From assembly GCA_030627085.1 (NCBI GenBank), contig DAOUSS010000016.1:1-15982 (forward strand): a stretch of 15,982 nt of DNA, in the 5' to 3' direction. Source of the stretch: Candidatus Stahliibacteriota bacterium (GTDB taxonomy: Bacteria; Hydrothermota; UBA3073). The notes below the pieces were generated by a model. That model did not search any database, was not told where the DNA came from, and saw nothing but the letters and a program-made list of their open reading frames with translations. The translations under genes were made by a program, and so were the position numbers. Positions 7,023-13,835 of this stretch are shown here, one piece after another (position 1 is the stretch's first letter; each line of letters opens with the position of its first letter).

Positions 7023-7822
7023 GGATTCTTTTTCACAATCACTTGATGTATTCTCTGGTCGGTTGCTAATATAATTTTGAATTGTATACCATTAATAACA
7101 AATGTCTCACCCTTTGTTGGAATTCTTCCCAGTCTCTTGCATAAAAGACCTGCCAGTGTGTTTACGTCTTCCTCATCAAAGTTTGTCCCAAGAAACTTAT
7201 TGAATTCATCCAGTTCTATCCTTGCATTAAAAAGAAAAGAACCATCTTTAAGTTTTTTATGAAGAAAGATATCCCTGTCAAATTCGTCCTGCAGTTCCCC
7301 TACTATTTCTTCAACAATATCTTCTATTGTAACCAAGCCACATACACCTGCATATTCATCGGTTACAATTGCTATTGAAACATGTGCAGATTTCAATTCT
7401 TTCATTGCCTCGACAACAGGTTTCGTTTCCAGAATAAAATAAGGCAACCTCACTACCTCAACGATAGAGGTGCAACTGGATTTTCCTTTAAAGCGTAATA
7501 TATCCTTTGCATGAGCAACACCAATAATATCATCAATAGACTCATGCCAGATTGGAATACGCGAAAAACCTGACAAAACCATAAGATTACGTACATCTCG
7601 AACAGTCTTCAGTGCGTTGCTTGTCACCATCTCTACCCTTGGAACCATAATCTCACCTACTTCTTTATCTCCCAATTCGAAGACTCTTTCTATCATTATC
7701 TCTTCATCCTCTGTAATTAATCCTCCCTCTTCGCCCATTTTTATAAATTCCTTTATTTCGTCTTCAGACTCGGGGTGCGTTCTATGAAAAAGTTTTTTTT
7801 TGATAAAATCGATGAAACTCAT
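7019..7822 (-). CDS. CorC/HlyC-like CBS-domain protein
   Basis: This 267-residue protein has no membrane segments. It consists of an N-terminal linker, a CBS pair (about 58-175; VGEIMVPRVEM, FSRIPIWHESIDDIIGVAHAKDIL, then TDEYAGVCGLVTIEDIVEEIVGE), and a C-terminal CorC_HlyC (transporter-associated) domain at about 195-265. Family members are linked to magnesium/cobalt efflux or other ion homeostasis; the CBS pair binds adenine nucleotides in relatives. The DUF21 membrane domain of larger homologues is absent, as in E. coli CorC, and no DUF21 gene is next to it. No Shine-Dalgarno sequence precedes the ATG. Instead a TATAAT lies nine bases upstream (see promoter), which suggests a leaderless mRNA. 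It overlaps the solute-binding protein gene by four bases. Confidence 0.9.
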   Translation of the reverse strand: MSFIDFIKKKLFHRTHPESEDEIKEFIKMGEEGGLITEDEEIMIERVFELGDKEVGEIMVPRVEMVTSNALKTVRDVRNLMVLSGFSRIPIWHESIDDIIGVAHAKDILRFKGKSSCTSIVEVVRLPYFILETKPVVEAMKELKSAHVSIAIVTDEYAGVCGLVTIEDIVEEIVGELQDEFDRDIFLHKKLKDGSFLFNARIELDEFNKFLGTNFDEEDVNTLAGLLCKRLGRIPTKGETFVINGIQFKIILATDQRIHQVIVKKNP

Positions 7823-7831
7823 ATGTAACTT

Positions 7832-7860
7832 ATTATATAAGGAATTAGTTTGTTAGTCGG
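7832..7860 (-). promoter_or_regulatory. probable sigma-70 promoter for the CorC-like gene, leaderless
   Basis: On the minus strand a perfect TATAAT lies at 7837-7832. A weak -35 (CCGACT, 3 of 6 matches) lies at 7860-7855, spaced by 17 bases. The expected start point falls about three bases before the ATG at 7822. The gene lacks a Shine-Dalgarno sequence, which fits leaderless translation. The -35 lies inside a repeat-like region. Confidence 0.5.
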
Positions 7861-7912
7861 ATAGTTTATTAGTTGGTTTGATTCTAACAAACCTACAAAC
7901 CAACCAACTAAC
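7845..7912. repeat. TTAGTTGGTTTG inverted-repeat element
   Basis: This fills most of the 133-base gap between the CorC-like and DUF502 genes. GTTGGTTTG at 7872-7880 pairs perfectly with CAAACCAAC at 7896-7904 (15-base loop). The right arm continues as a duplicated CAAC unit through 7911, and the left side holds related TTAGTTTGTTAG words (7845-7856). The remainder of the gap (7913-7955) shows nothing I can name. The low-complexity GTTGG/GTTTG vocabulary is typical of dispersed intergenic repeats. Confidence 0.55.
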
Positions 7913-7955
7913 TTTCTACTCGTCTGGTTTATTAACGCATAATCTGGGATAACAG

Positions 7956-8585
7956 CTAACACCTCGTTTCACCAAGTCTTGTGCCCGGTATCTCTTCCGG
8001 CACAGATATAACTCCTCCTGATATGAGAATATTGAATGCCTTTTCTACTCCAAACGGCAGAAAGATAAGCTTGTCTTCCCTCGCAAGTATATAAAAACCC
8101 GTAGTTATATTTGGTGTGGTTGGAATGAAAAGCGAAAAAAGATATGTATCACCTTCTTTATACCCTTTCTCATTGGTAACAAAACCAATACTGTATAGTC
8201 CCTTTCTTGGGAACTCAACTAAAACTGCTTTCTTAAAGGCACTTCTGTCAACGAATAATGCGTTGGTAAGCTGTCTCGCCCCCGAATATATACCTCTTAT
8301 AAGCGGGATTCTTTTAAGAAACCACTCAAGGAGCCTTAATGTACTCTTACCAAGTAATGATGTAGCGAGAAATCCGACGAGGTATACAAGGAGTATTACC
8401 GCAAAAAATCCAAGTAGCGCAATTATATATTCTGGAAGCCCTGAAAGTTGTGGGATCCTGGAAAATACACCAGAGAGTATACCACCGATCCGTGTGGTAA
8501 GATACCAGATTACAAACAGGGTTAAAAATATGGGAATAACTGCTGCAAGTCCCAGAAGGAATCTGTTTTTAATACCTTTCATCAT
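7956..8585 (-). CDS. DUF502 family membrane protein
   Basis: This 209-residue protein belongs to the DUF502 family of inner-membrane proteins, whose function is not established. It has two membrane segments (about 10-29 and 50-75 of the chosen frame). A conserved core follows: RIPLIRGIYSGARQLTNAL, AVLVEFPRKGLYSIGFVT, FIPTTPNITTGFYILARED and ISGGVISVPEE. The ATG at 8585 (or the adjacent ATG at 8582) is chosen because it lies just after a strong promoter. A start at 8648 would sit upstream of that promoter and inside a CACAGAG-type repeat, giving a nonsense N-terminus. No Shine-Dalgarno sequence is present, so the mRNA is probably leaderless. Family match is strong; function unknown. Confidence 0.9.
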   Translation of the reverse strand: MMKGIKNRFLLGLAAVIPIFLTLFVIWYLTTRIGGILSGVFSRIPQLSGLPEYIIALLGFFAVILLVYLVGFLATSLLGKSTLRLLEWFLKRIPLIRGIYSGARQLTNALFVDRSAFKKAVLVEFPRKGLYSIGFVTNEKGYKEGDTYLFSLFIPTTPNITTGFYILAREDKLIFLPFGVEKAFNILISGGVISVPEEIPGTRLGETRC

Positions 8586-8595
8586 ATATTTTCGT

Positions 8596-8624
8596 ATTAT
8601 ACCATAACTCCAGTAAAAAGTCAA
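8596..8624 (-). promoter_or_regulatory. strong sigma-70 promoter for the DUF502 gene, leaderless
   Basis: On the minus strand TTGACT (8624-8619) and TATAAT (8601-8596) are separated by exactly 17 bases. TGG directly before TATAAT makes an extended -10. The expected start point is about 8589, four to seven bases before the two ATG codons at 8585 and 8582, and no Shine-Dalgarno sequence fits in that space. This is the best promoter match in the window. Confidence 0.8.
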
Positions 8625-8630
8625 GCAAAA

Positions 8631-8806
8631 TTTAACCACAGAGTGCACAGAGAATTTTTGTTTAAAAAAGGCAAAGGCTCTGTGCTCTCTATATTCAATC
8701 TCTTAACCCTATTTATCACTGACTAAATTAAAAAAATCTTATGAAAAATTTGAGCACACAGAGAATAAAATAAAAAATGTTTTCCCTCTGTGACCTCTGT
8801 GGTTTA
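8631..8806. repeat. two-hairpin mosaic of CACAGAG-type repeats (BIME-like)
   Basis: It occupies most of the 293-base gap between lpxH and the DUF502 gene. Four arms are seen: forward at 8634-8654 (accacagag-N2-cacagag), reverse at 8675-8690 (ctctgtgctctct), forward at 8752-8765 (gagcacacagagaa) and reverse at 8785-8803 (ctctgtgacctctgtggtt). Arms 1 and 4 match over 19 bases with 2 mismatches; arms 2 and 3 are related to each other. Thus 1-2 and 3-4 can each form a hairpin, or 1-4 and 2-3 can nest. The right part of the gap (8807-8878) holds another fragment, caattgccaattgtcattag (8832-8873), related to repeats at 10921-10988 and 13541-13587. Confidence 0.7.
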
Positions 8807-8878
8807 TAATTTTCTATGCAATCAAGCAAAAAGTAATTAAGTAACTATGCCTCAATTGCCAATTGTCATTAGCAGACT

Positions 8879-9577
8879 TCACCAATAATACTGAGAAAGT
8901 TTGCCTTTTCTCATAACAGCGTAGGAAAAGTACTTAACCCAATCACCGAGAAGGATAAAATCCTTACCGTCTAATTTTCTGTGTATCGGAATATGTATGT
9001 GGCCAAGGATAACCGCATCAATATCTCCCTGGAGTATCTCTCCTGCAATGTCATACAGTTTCCTCCATCTAATAGTCTTCTTTTTTGAATTCATTCTGGA
9101 TATCCTTGAAACAAACGATGCAATCTTGTATGCGAGATCCGGATGCAGAAGATAGAATAAAGCTATAGCAATCCTGTTTCTTAAAACTAGATTCATAGGG
9201 TCAAATGAAATCATCTCACTGCCATGGGCAATGTATACCCTTTTACCCTGCAAGAGAACATCCTCTGAAGATCTGTGTACGGATATTCCAATTGACTCAA
9301 AGAACCTTCCCAACCAGAAATCGTGATTACCCGTAAAATAATGCACCTGTACGTGTTTTTCTGTTAGACATGATAACTGCCTGAAAACTTCGTAATATTT
9401 CTTGGGTATCTGTGTTTTGTACTCAAAATAGAAGTCAAAGAAATCACCAACTATGTAAAGCGCAGATGCCGTGGGGGCTATGTAATCAAAAAACGAAAAT
9501 AGTTTTTCTATCTTCTTGTCTTCGTTCTTCTCTCTACCTAAGTGCTGATCAGAAATAAAATAAATTGTATCTCTCAT
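8879..9577 (-). CDS. lpxH: UDP-2,3-diacylglucosamine diphosphatase
   Basis: LpxH cleaves UDP-2,3-diacylglucosamine to lipid X and UMP at the inner membrane, the fourth step of lipid A synthesis. The 232-residue product shows the calcineurin-like metal sites in order: Asp10-x-His12 (SDQHLG), GDFFD (Asp45, Asp48), GNHD (84-86), His118 (AHG) and GHIH (His193, His195). FYFEYKTQIPK after the second motif matches LpxH-type enzymes of diderms. Most proteobacterial LpxH have GNRD rather than GNHD, so this is the variant seen in other phyla. The ATG at 9577 shares its A with the mnmE stop (TAATG) and follows an AGGAA; a TTG five codons earlier is less likely. Its presence argues for an LPS-type outer membrane. 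Confidence 0.88.
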   Translation of the reverse strand: MRDTIYFISDQHLGREKNEDKKIEKLFSFFDYIAPTASALYIVGDFFDFYFEYKTQIPKKYYEVFRQLSCLTEKHVQVHYFTGNHDFWLGRFFESIGISVHRSSEDVLLQGKRVYIAHGSEMISFDPMNLVLRNRIAIALFYLLHPDLAYKIASFVSRISRMNSKKKTIRWRKLYDIAGEILQGDIDAVILGHIHIPIHRKLDGKDFILLGDWVKYFSYAVMRKGKLSQYYW

Positions 9578-10893
9578 TATTTTCCTATGCAAAATTGACT
9601 GAATATGGATTCAAGCACTTCCTGCTTTCTTATCTCCCCTGTCATCTCTTTAAGTGAGTCTATAGCAGATTTAACATCGTATACTGTAAGTTCAATTGTA
9701 TCTGAACGAAGAGCATCTTCAAGACTTTGCTTGACCCTGTTTAGTATGTTTATATGCCTCTCTCTCAATATAAAAATATCCCTGAATAGGGAGGAAAATT
9801 CGTTTCTTACCAAATCCAGCAGTTTTTCAATATTCTCTCCTGTCTTGGCAGAAACGGATACATTTCTGAAGGGAATTTCATACTTTCCATTTTTCTTAAT
9901 ATCGCGCTTATTGAGCACAGCTATTACATCTCTGTGCTTCAATAAATTTATGAATGCAATGTCCTCTTCGTTTAAAGGCTGTGATTGGTCAATTACCAGG
10001 AATATAACATCACCACCACTTATAACCTTTCTCGCTCTATTTATTCCCTCTACCTCAATCTCATTCTGAGAGTTTCTGATTCCGCACGTATCCAGAAATG
10101 TCATGCATATGCCGTCTATCTCTACTGTTCCTTCTATTATGTCTCGTGTCGTGCCCGGAATTGGAGTAACAATAGCCCTTTCCCTCCTAACGATTCTGTT
10201 AAAAAGACTGGATTTTCCAACATTTGTTCTGCCCACAATTGGAATACTTATTCCATTTCTTATAAATTTCCCATATCGGGCGCCTTCAAGGAGTGTTTCT
10301 ACCTGTACTTCTGAATCCTTAATACTGACATATATGTCTGTTTCATCCACAACTACATCCTCGGGAAAGTTAATGAATGCCTCTATTAGCGTTTCAATTC
10401 TTTCAAGAGATTCCTTTATCTTATTAATTCTTTTGGAGAATTGTCCTTTCAGGGATGAAAGGGCACACTGTTGAGCCTTCAGAGACTTGGCGTTTACAAT
10501 GTCTGCTATCGCCTCTGCCTGTATGAGATCAATCTTGCCATTTAAAAAGGCTCGAAGGGTAAACTCTCCAGGATTTGCAAGTCTTGCACCCTCTTTTAAA
10601 ATAGTCTTAAGTATTCGATTCGCAGTAACTCTTCCTCCGTGACAGGAGATCTCGATGACATTCTCCCCAGTATAAGTATGGGGTGACCTCATAACTGTAA
10701 GTAGGACCTCATCAATAAGGCTGTTGCCGTCATATATCTCCCCATGTATGACCCTGTGACTCTTAAGTTTCGACGGTAATAACCTTCCCCTGAATATCTT
10801 ATCGGTGATATCAAGACTTGTGTCTCCTGATATCCTTATTACAGCAATCCCTCCCTCTCCGGGAGGTGTAGATATCGCAGCAATAGTATCCAT
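9577..10893 (-). CDS. mnmE: tRNA modification GTPase MnmE
   Basis: MnmE, with MnmG, installs the 5-carboxymethylaminomethyl group on wobble uridine 34 of certain tRNAs. The 438-residue protein has the folate-binding N-domain (about 1-118; TIAAISTPPGEGGIAVIRISG), a helical domain, and an inserted G domain. G motifs are GRTNVGKS (221-228), TTRD (248-251), DTCG (268-271, where most have DTAG), NKRD (328-331) and SAK (348-350). It ends in the catalytic CIGK (435-438). Length is normal. MnmG is not in the window. It follows butyrate kinase after a 96-base repeat-filled gap and shares one base with lpxH. No clear Shine-Dalgarno sequence precedes the ATG. Confidence 0.97.
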   Translation of the reverse strand: MDTIAAISTPPGEGGIAVIRISGDTSLDITDKIFRGRLLPSKLKSHRVIHGEIYDGNSLIDEVLLTVMRSPHTYTGENVIEISCHGGRVTANRILKTILKEGARLANPGEFTLRAFLNGKIDLIQAEAIADIVNAKSLKAQQCALSSLKGQFSKRINKIKESLERIETLIEAFINFPEDVVVDETDIYVSIKDSEVQVETLLEGARYGKFIRNGISIPIVGRTNVGKSSLFNRIVRRERAIVTPIPGTTRDIIEGTVEIDGICMTFLDTCGIRNSQNEIEVEGINRARKVISGGDVIFLVIDQSQPLNEEDIAFINLLKHRDVIAVLNKRDIKKNGKYEIPFRNVSVSAKTGENIEKLLDLVRNEFSSLFRDIFILRERHINILNRVKQSLEDALRSDTIELTVYDVKSAIDSLKEMTGEIRKQEVLESIFSQFCIGK

Positions 10894-10989
10894 AGTTAGA
10901 ATTCCAAAATCCGAATTTCCAATTTCTAATAAAAATCCAAAATTCCAATGTCAAATGAATTGGAAATTAGTAATTGGAAATTTGACATT
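10894..10989. repeat. AATTTCCAATT-type repeat between mnmE and buk
   Basis: An AT-rich stretch built from variants of 'ccaatttctaat', 'aaaattccaat' and 'ttggaaattag'. AATGTCAAAT at 10947-10956 pairs perfectly with ATTTGACATT at 10980-10989, and further TTGGAAATT/AATTTCC words lie between and left of them, allowing several alternative hairpins. It separates mnmE from buk completely. There is no GC-rich stem or T-run, so a terminator is not supported. Confidence 0.65.
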
Positions 10990-12057
10990 CTATTTATATT
11001 CTCTTGCTTTTTCCTCCCCACGAAGGACACGCAAGGCACCCATTGCGAGCGCTTTCATCTCATCCCCGCCGGGGAAAACGAAAACTCTCGCAATAAAATC
11101 TACCCTCTTTCTTATCAGTTTTACAAAAATATCATCGTATGCAAGACCACCAGAAAGTACTATTCCCTGAACATTACCACACAACACAGTAGCACATACA
11201 CCTATCTCCTTTGATATCTGATAAGCCATAGCTTCGTACAAAAGTTTTGCTTTCTTATTGCCCTTATTTATCATCTCTTTGATCCTTTTTAGATTGTTTG
11301 TCCCGAGATATGCAACCATTCCTCCCTTACCTGTTATCTTTTTTTTCAATTCATCCTTTGTGTATTTGCCGGATAATGCGAGTTTAACCAGATCCCATAC
11401 AGGCAAGCTTCCGGAACGCTCAGGCGTGAAAGGACCTTCTCCATTCAGGGCATTATTAACATCAATGACTTTTCCTTTTTTGTGCGCCCCAATGGATATT
11501 CCACCCCCCATATGGGCAACTATCAAGTTTATCTCCTCGTATCTCTTTTTTAACTCCTGTGCAGCAAGTCTTGCTACTTGCTTCTGATTGAGCGCGTGAA
11601 ATATACTTCTTCTTTCTATATCGGGCATCCCAGAGATTCTGGCAACATCATCAAGCTCATCCACTACAACAGGATCCACAATAAAGGCAGGGATTGCAAG
11701 CGGAGATGCAAATTCGTATGCTATAAGACCCCCAAGATTTGAGGCATGTTCTCCCTGAATACCCCTTTTAAGGTCGTTCAGCATCTTATTATTAACCCTA
11801 TAAGTGCCGCCGGGTATTGGTTTGAGTAATCCCCCTCTTCCCACAACAGCGTTGATAGAGCCACAAGATATACCTTTTCCATCAAGTGTGGATTTAATGA
11901 CCTCACATCTCCAGGCAAACTGGTCTATAATTTTAGGGAACTGTGCCAACTCCAGAGGAGAGTGGTTTATGTTTGCATCAAATATGCGAGATTTGTCATC
12001 AAAGAGGGCGCTCTTTGTACTGGTGGAACCGGGATTTACAACAAGTATTCTATACAT
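10990..12057 (-). CDS. buk: butyrate kinase (or branched-chain fatty acid kinase)
   Basis: This acetokinase-family enzyme converts butyryl phosphate and ADP to butyrate and ATP (reversibly); some relatives act on isobutyrate or other short branched acids. The 355-residue length is normal. Motifs of the ASKHA fold are VVNPGSTSTKSALF (6-19), VVGRGGLLKPIPGGTY (71-86), HMGGGISIGAH (182-192), NGEGPFTPERSG (205-216) and LSGGLAYDD (301-309). Acetate kinase is longer and has different motifs. Phosphotransbutyrylase (ptb) is not in the window. Its place between pheS and mnmE has no evident functional logic. The ATG follows an AGGGGGT at about four bases. A TATAAT lies 76 bases upstream (see promoter). 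Confidence 0.93.
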   Translation of the reverse strand: MYRILVVNPGSTSTKSALFDDKSRIFDANINHSPLELAQFPKIIDQFAWRCEVIKSTLDGKGISCGSINAVVGRGGLLKPIPGGTYRVNNKMLNDLKRGIQGEHASNLGGLIAYEFASPLAIPAFIVDPVVVDELDDVARISGMPDIERRSIFHALNQKQVARLAAQELKKRYEEINLIVAHMGGGISIGAHKKGKVIDVNNALNGEGPFTPERSGSLPVWDLVKLALSGKYTKDELKKKITGKGGMVAYLGTNNLKRIKEMINKGNKKAKLLYEAMAYQISKEIGVCATVLCGNVQGIVLSGGLAYDDIFVKLIRKRVDFIARVFVFPGGDEMKALAMGALRVLRGEEKAREYK

Positions 12058-12132
12058 AGGACCCCCTGTACCAAGGAGAAACTTTTCTCACACAGAATTA
12101 CTCTTAATGGATGAATTGAAAATATGCAGGGG

Positions 12133-12138
12133 ATTATA
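12133..12138 (-). promoter_or_regulatory. possible -10 element for buk
   Basis: A perfect TATAAT lies on the minus strand 76 bases before the buk ATG, just after the pheS stop. No -35 hexamer better than chance is seen at 16-18 bases. It would give a leader of about 70 bases. Weak support; the rest of the 100-base gap shows no other structure. Confidence 0.3.
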
Positions 12139-12157
12139 GTACAACATGGAAAAAGAT

Positions 12158-13171
12158 TTATGGTCCAAATTGGTTCAAGAATCTCATGTCATTTTCATAA
12201 AAAAGTCTGATATCATCTATTCTGTATTTTAACATCACAAGACGCTCAAGCCCCATACCAAAAGCAAATCCCGTATACTCCTTTGGGTCATATCCAACAT
12301 TGTAGAAAACATTGGGATGCAACATACCACACCCAAGCACTTCTACAAATCCTGTGCCCTTACAGACCCTGCAACCCTTTCCCCTACAGACTGAACACGA
12401 TATATATAACTCTGCGGATGGCTCGGTAAACGGAAAGTAACTTGGAACGAATTTTGTTTTTATATCCCTACTAAAAAACTGCCTGGCAAAATATATGAGG
12501 GTCCCTTTGAGCTGTCTGAAGGTGACGTTTCTATCTACACAGAAACCCTCTAACTGGTGAAATACGGGCGAGTGAGTTGCATCGGGCGAATCACGACGAT
12601 AGCACTTACCCCACGATATTATCTTGAGCGGTGGTTTTCCTCTCTCCATCACCCTCACCTCTACATTTGTGGTTTGGGTTCTGAGAAGCCGCCCATCCTC
12701 CAGGTAGAATGTGTCGTGTACATCCCTCGCCGGGTGGTATTCTGGTATATTAAGCGCTTCAAAATTGTAGTATTCTGTCTCTATCTCGGGGCCCTCCACC
12801 AAACTGTATCCTATTCGGGTGAATATATTACATATCTCATCGGCGCATATGGTTATCGGGTGTCTCCTTCCAATCCAGGGAATTCTTCCGGGCAGGGTAA
12901 TATCAATGTCCTCCCTCTTTATATCTTTATCCTTCAGCTCCTTTTCCTTTGCAGAGATAGCATCTTCAATCTCTTTTTTTATTTCGTTTGCAGTTTTACC
13001 CACGATTCTTCTTTCTTCTTCTTTAAGTCTGCCTATTCCCTTGAGAATCTCAGTGAGTTTTCCCTTACGTCCCAGATTGAATATCCTAATTTTTTCTACA
13101 TCCTGTAGAGACGATGCCTCATTAATGCTGGAAAGGGCATTTTGCCTTATTTTACGCAGATTGGTTAGCAT
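12158..13171 (-). CDS. pheS: phenylalanine-tRNA ligase alpha subunit
   Basis: PheS is the catalytic subunit of the heterotetrameric class II Phe-tRNA synthetase. The 337-residue protein has an N-terminal tRNA-binding coiled coil (about 1-85; LGRKGKLTEILKG), then class II motifs: HPITICADEICNIFTRIGY, RTQTTNVEVR, FHQLEGF (204-210) and GFAFGMGLERL (301-311). A four-Cys cluster (C259, C262, C267, C270) sits before VLGCGMLHPNV, as in the zinc-type PheS of many bacteria. The ATG at 13171 lies inside the last 20 bases of rplT, suggesting coupling; a TTG at 13189 is the alternative. The partner pheT, which usually follows directly, is absent here: buk comes next. Confidence 0.95.
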   Translation of the reverse strand: MLTNLRKIRQNALSSINEASSLQDVEKIRIFNLGRKGKLTEILKGIGRLKEEERRIVGKTANEIKKEIEDAISAKEKELKDKDIKREDIDITLPGRIPWIGRRHPITICADEICNIFTRIGYSLVEGPEIETEYYNFEALNIPEYHPARDVHDTFYLEDGRLLRTQTTNVEVRVMERGKPPLKIISWGKCYRRDSPDATHSPVFHQLEGFCVDRNVTFRQLKGTLIYFARQFFSRDIKTKFVPSYFPFTEPSAELYISCSVCRGKGCRVCKGTGFVEVLGCGMLHPNVFYNVGYDPKEYTGFAFGMGLERLVMLKYRIDDIRLFYENDMRFLNQFGP

Positions 13172-13514
13172 TTTTTGAAATATCAACAAGAGTTTTAAAC
13201 AATACAGTATCCTCTGTGGGAAGTTCAGAGAGAATCTTACGGTCTATCTCAATGCCTGCCTTTTTAAGCCCGTATATAAATTGACTGTAAGACAAACCAT
13301 ACTGACGGGATGCAGCATTTATCCTGCTAATAAAAAGCCTTCTCATTTCTCTCTTCTTTGCTCTGCGGTCTCTATATGCATACGAAAGGGATTTTGTGAC
13401 TGCTATCTTTGCAGTACGATACAGCTTTGATCCGGCTCCCCAGTATCCCTTTGCGAGTTTTAACCACTTTTTCCTCCTTCTTCTTGTTTTTGGACCTCCT
13501 TTTACTCGTGCCAT
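13152..13514 (-). CDS. rplT: 50S ribosomal protein L20
   Basis: L20 binds 23S rRNA early in 50S assembly and, in E. coli, represses its own operon by binding the infC-rpmI leader. The 120-residue protein has the basic extended N-terminus (RVKGGPKTRRRRKKWLKLAKG) and the helical C-domain (RRLFISRINAASRQYGLSYSQFI). Length is normal (E. coli has 118). AAGGAGGT lies about four bases before the ATG. It is separated from rpmI by 126 bases holding a repeat, rather than the usual short spacer. Confidence 0.97.
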   Translation of the reverse strand: MARVKGGPKTRRRRKKWLKLAKGYWGAGSKLYRTAKIAVTKSLSYAYRDRRAKKREMRRLFISRINAASRQYGLSYSQFIYGLKKAGIEIDRKILSELPTEDTVLFKTLVDISKNANQSA

Positions 13515-13530
13515 GCTACCTCCTTAAATA

Positions 13531-13620
13531 GATCAGGTCATTAGAAATTGGATATTGGTCATTAGTCATTGAACATTAGTCATTTTGTCATTTTTCCTTT
13601 GACTGTCTGATTACCTGATC
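13531..13620. repeat. CATTAGTCATT repeat inserted between rpmI and rplT
   Basis: CATTAGTCATT occurs twice in direct orientation (13560-13570 and 13574-13584), with related words (ggatattggtc, ttgtcattttt) around it. The region is bounded by an 8-base inverted repeat, GATCAGGT (13531-13538) and ACCTGATC (13613-13620). It lies between the two ribosomal genes and ends before the rplT ribosome binding site. Confidence 0.6.
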
Positions 13621-13636
13621 ACCACCTTGCTGGGGA

Positions 13637-13652
13637 CTCGTTAGCTAACGAG
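13637..13652. repeat. 16-base perfect palindrome at the rpmI stop codon
   Basis: CTCGTTAGCTAACGAG is its own reverse complement and covers the last codons and TAA of rpmI. As RNA it could fold into a 6-pair stem with an AGCT loop. No U-run follows on the minus strand, so termination is not supported. It could be chance, or a small attenuation or binding site. Confidence 0.4.
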
Positions 13653-13835
13653 CGCCTTTCTAACCCTCTTCGCATCTGCAGGTGCGAGAGGAATAGAACC
13701 TCTGAGCTGTCTCTTTACTTTTCTACTCCTCTTTGAGAGGAGATGATTTCTACGTGCTCTATGCCTCATTACCTTTCCACTAGATGTAATTCTGAATCTA
13801 CTTCTTGCAGCCTTCTTAGTCTTTAATTTTAACAT
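13641..13835 (-). CDS. rpmI: 50S ribosomal protein L35
   Basis: L35 is a small basic protein of the large ribosomal subunit. The 64-residue product has the family pattern: KTKKAARSRFRITSSGKVMRHRARRNHLLSKRS, then LAPADAKRVRKAL. Length is normal. The ATG lies within the last 20 bases of infC, after AGGGGTG, so infC and rpmI are probably translationally coupled. The stop lies in a 16-base palindrome. Confidence 0.96.
   Translation of the reverse strand: MLKLKTKKAARSRFRITSSGKVMRHRARRNHLLSKRSRKVKRQLRGSIPLAPADAKRVRKALVS

Noticed and set aside
8586..8648. Longer DUF502 protein starting at 8648
   Set aside because: The extra residues are read from a CACAGAG-type repeat and from the promoter itself; the ATG at 8585/8582 matches the family start.
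9578..9592. TTG start for lpxH
   Set aside because: The ATG at 9577 overlaps the mnmE stop as TAATG, has an AGGAA upstream and gives the normal LpxH N-terminus.
10947..10989. Terminator between buk and mnmE
   Set aside because: Stem is AT-only, loop is 23 bases, and there is no U-run; the sequence is better seen as a repeat.
12355..12395. Cys cluster in pheS as a sign of a fused zinc-ribbon or DnaJ domain
   Set aside because: The C-x2-C-x4-C-x2-C insert before LGCGM is normal in many bacterial PheS proteins.
13541..13587. Possible CRISPR-like array from the repeated CATTAGTCATT
   Set aside because: Only two 11-base units with a 3-base gap; no spacers and no cas genes.
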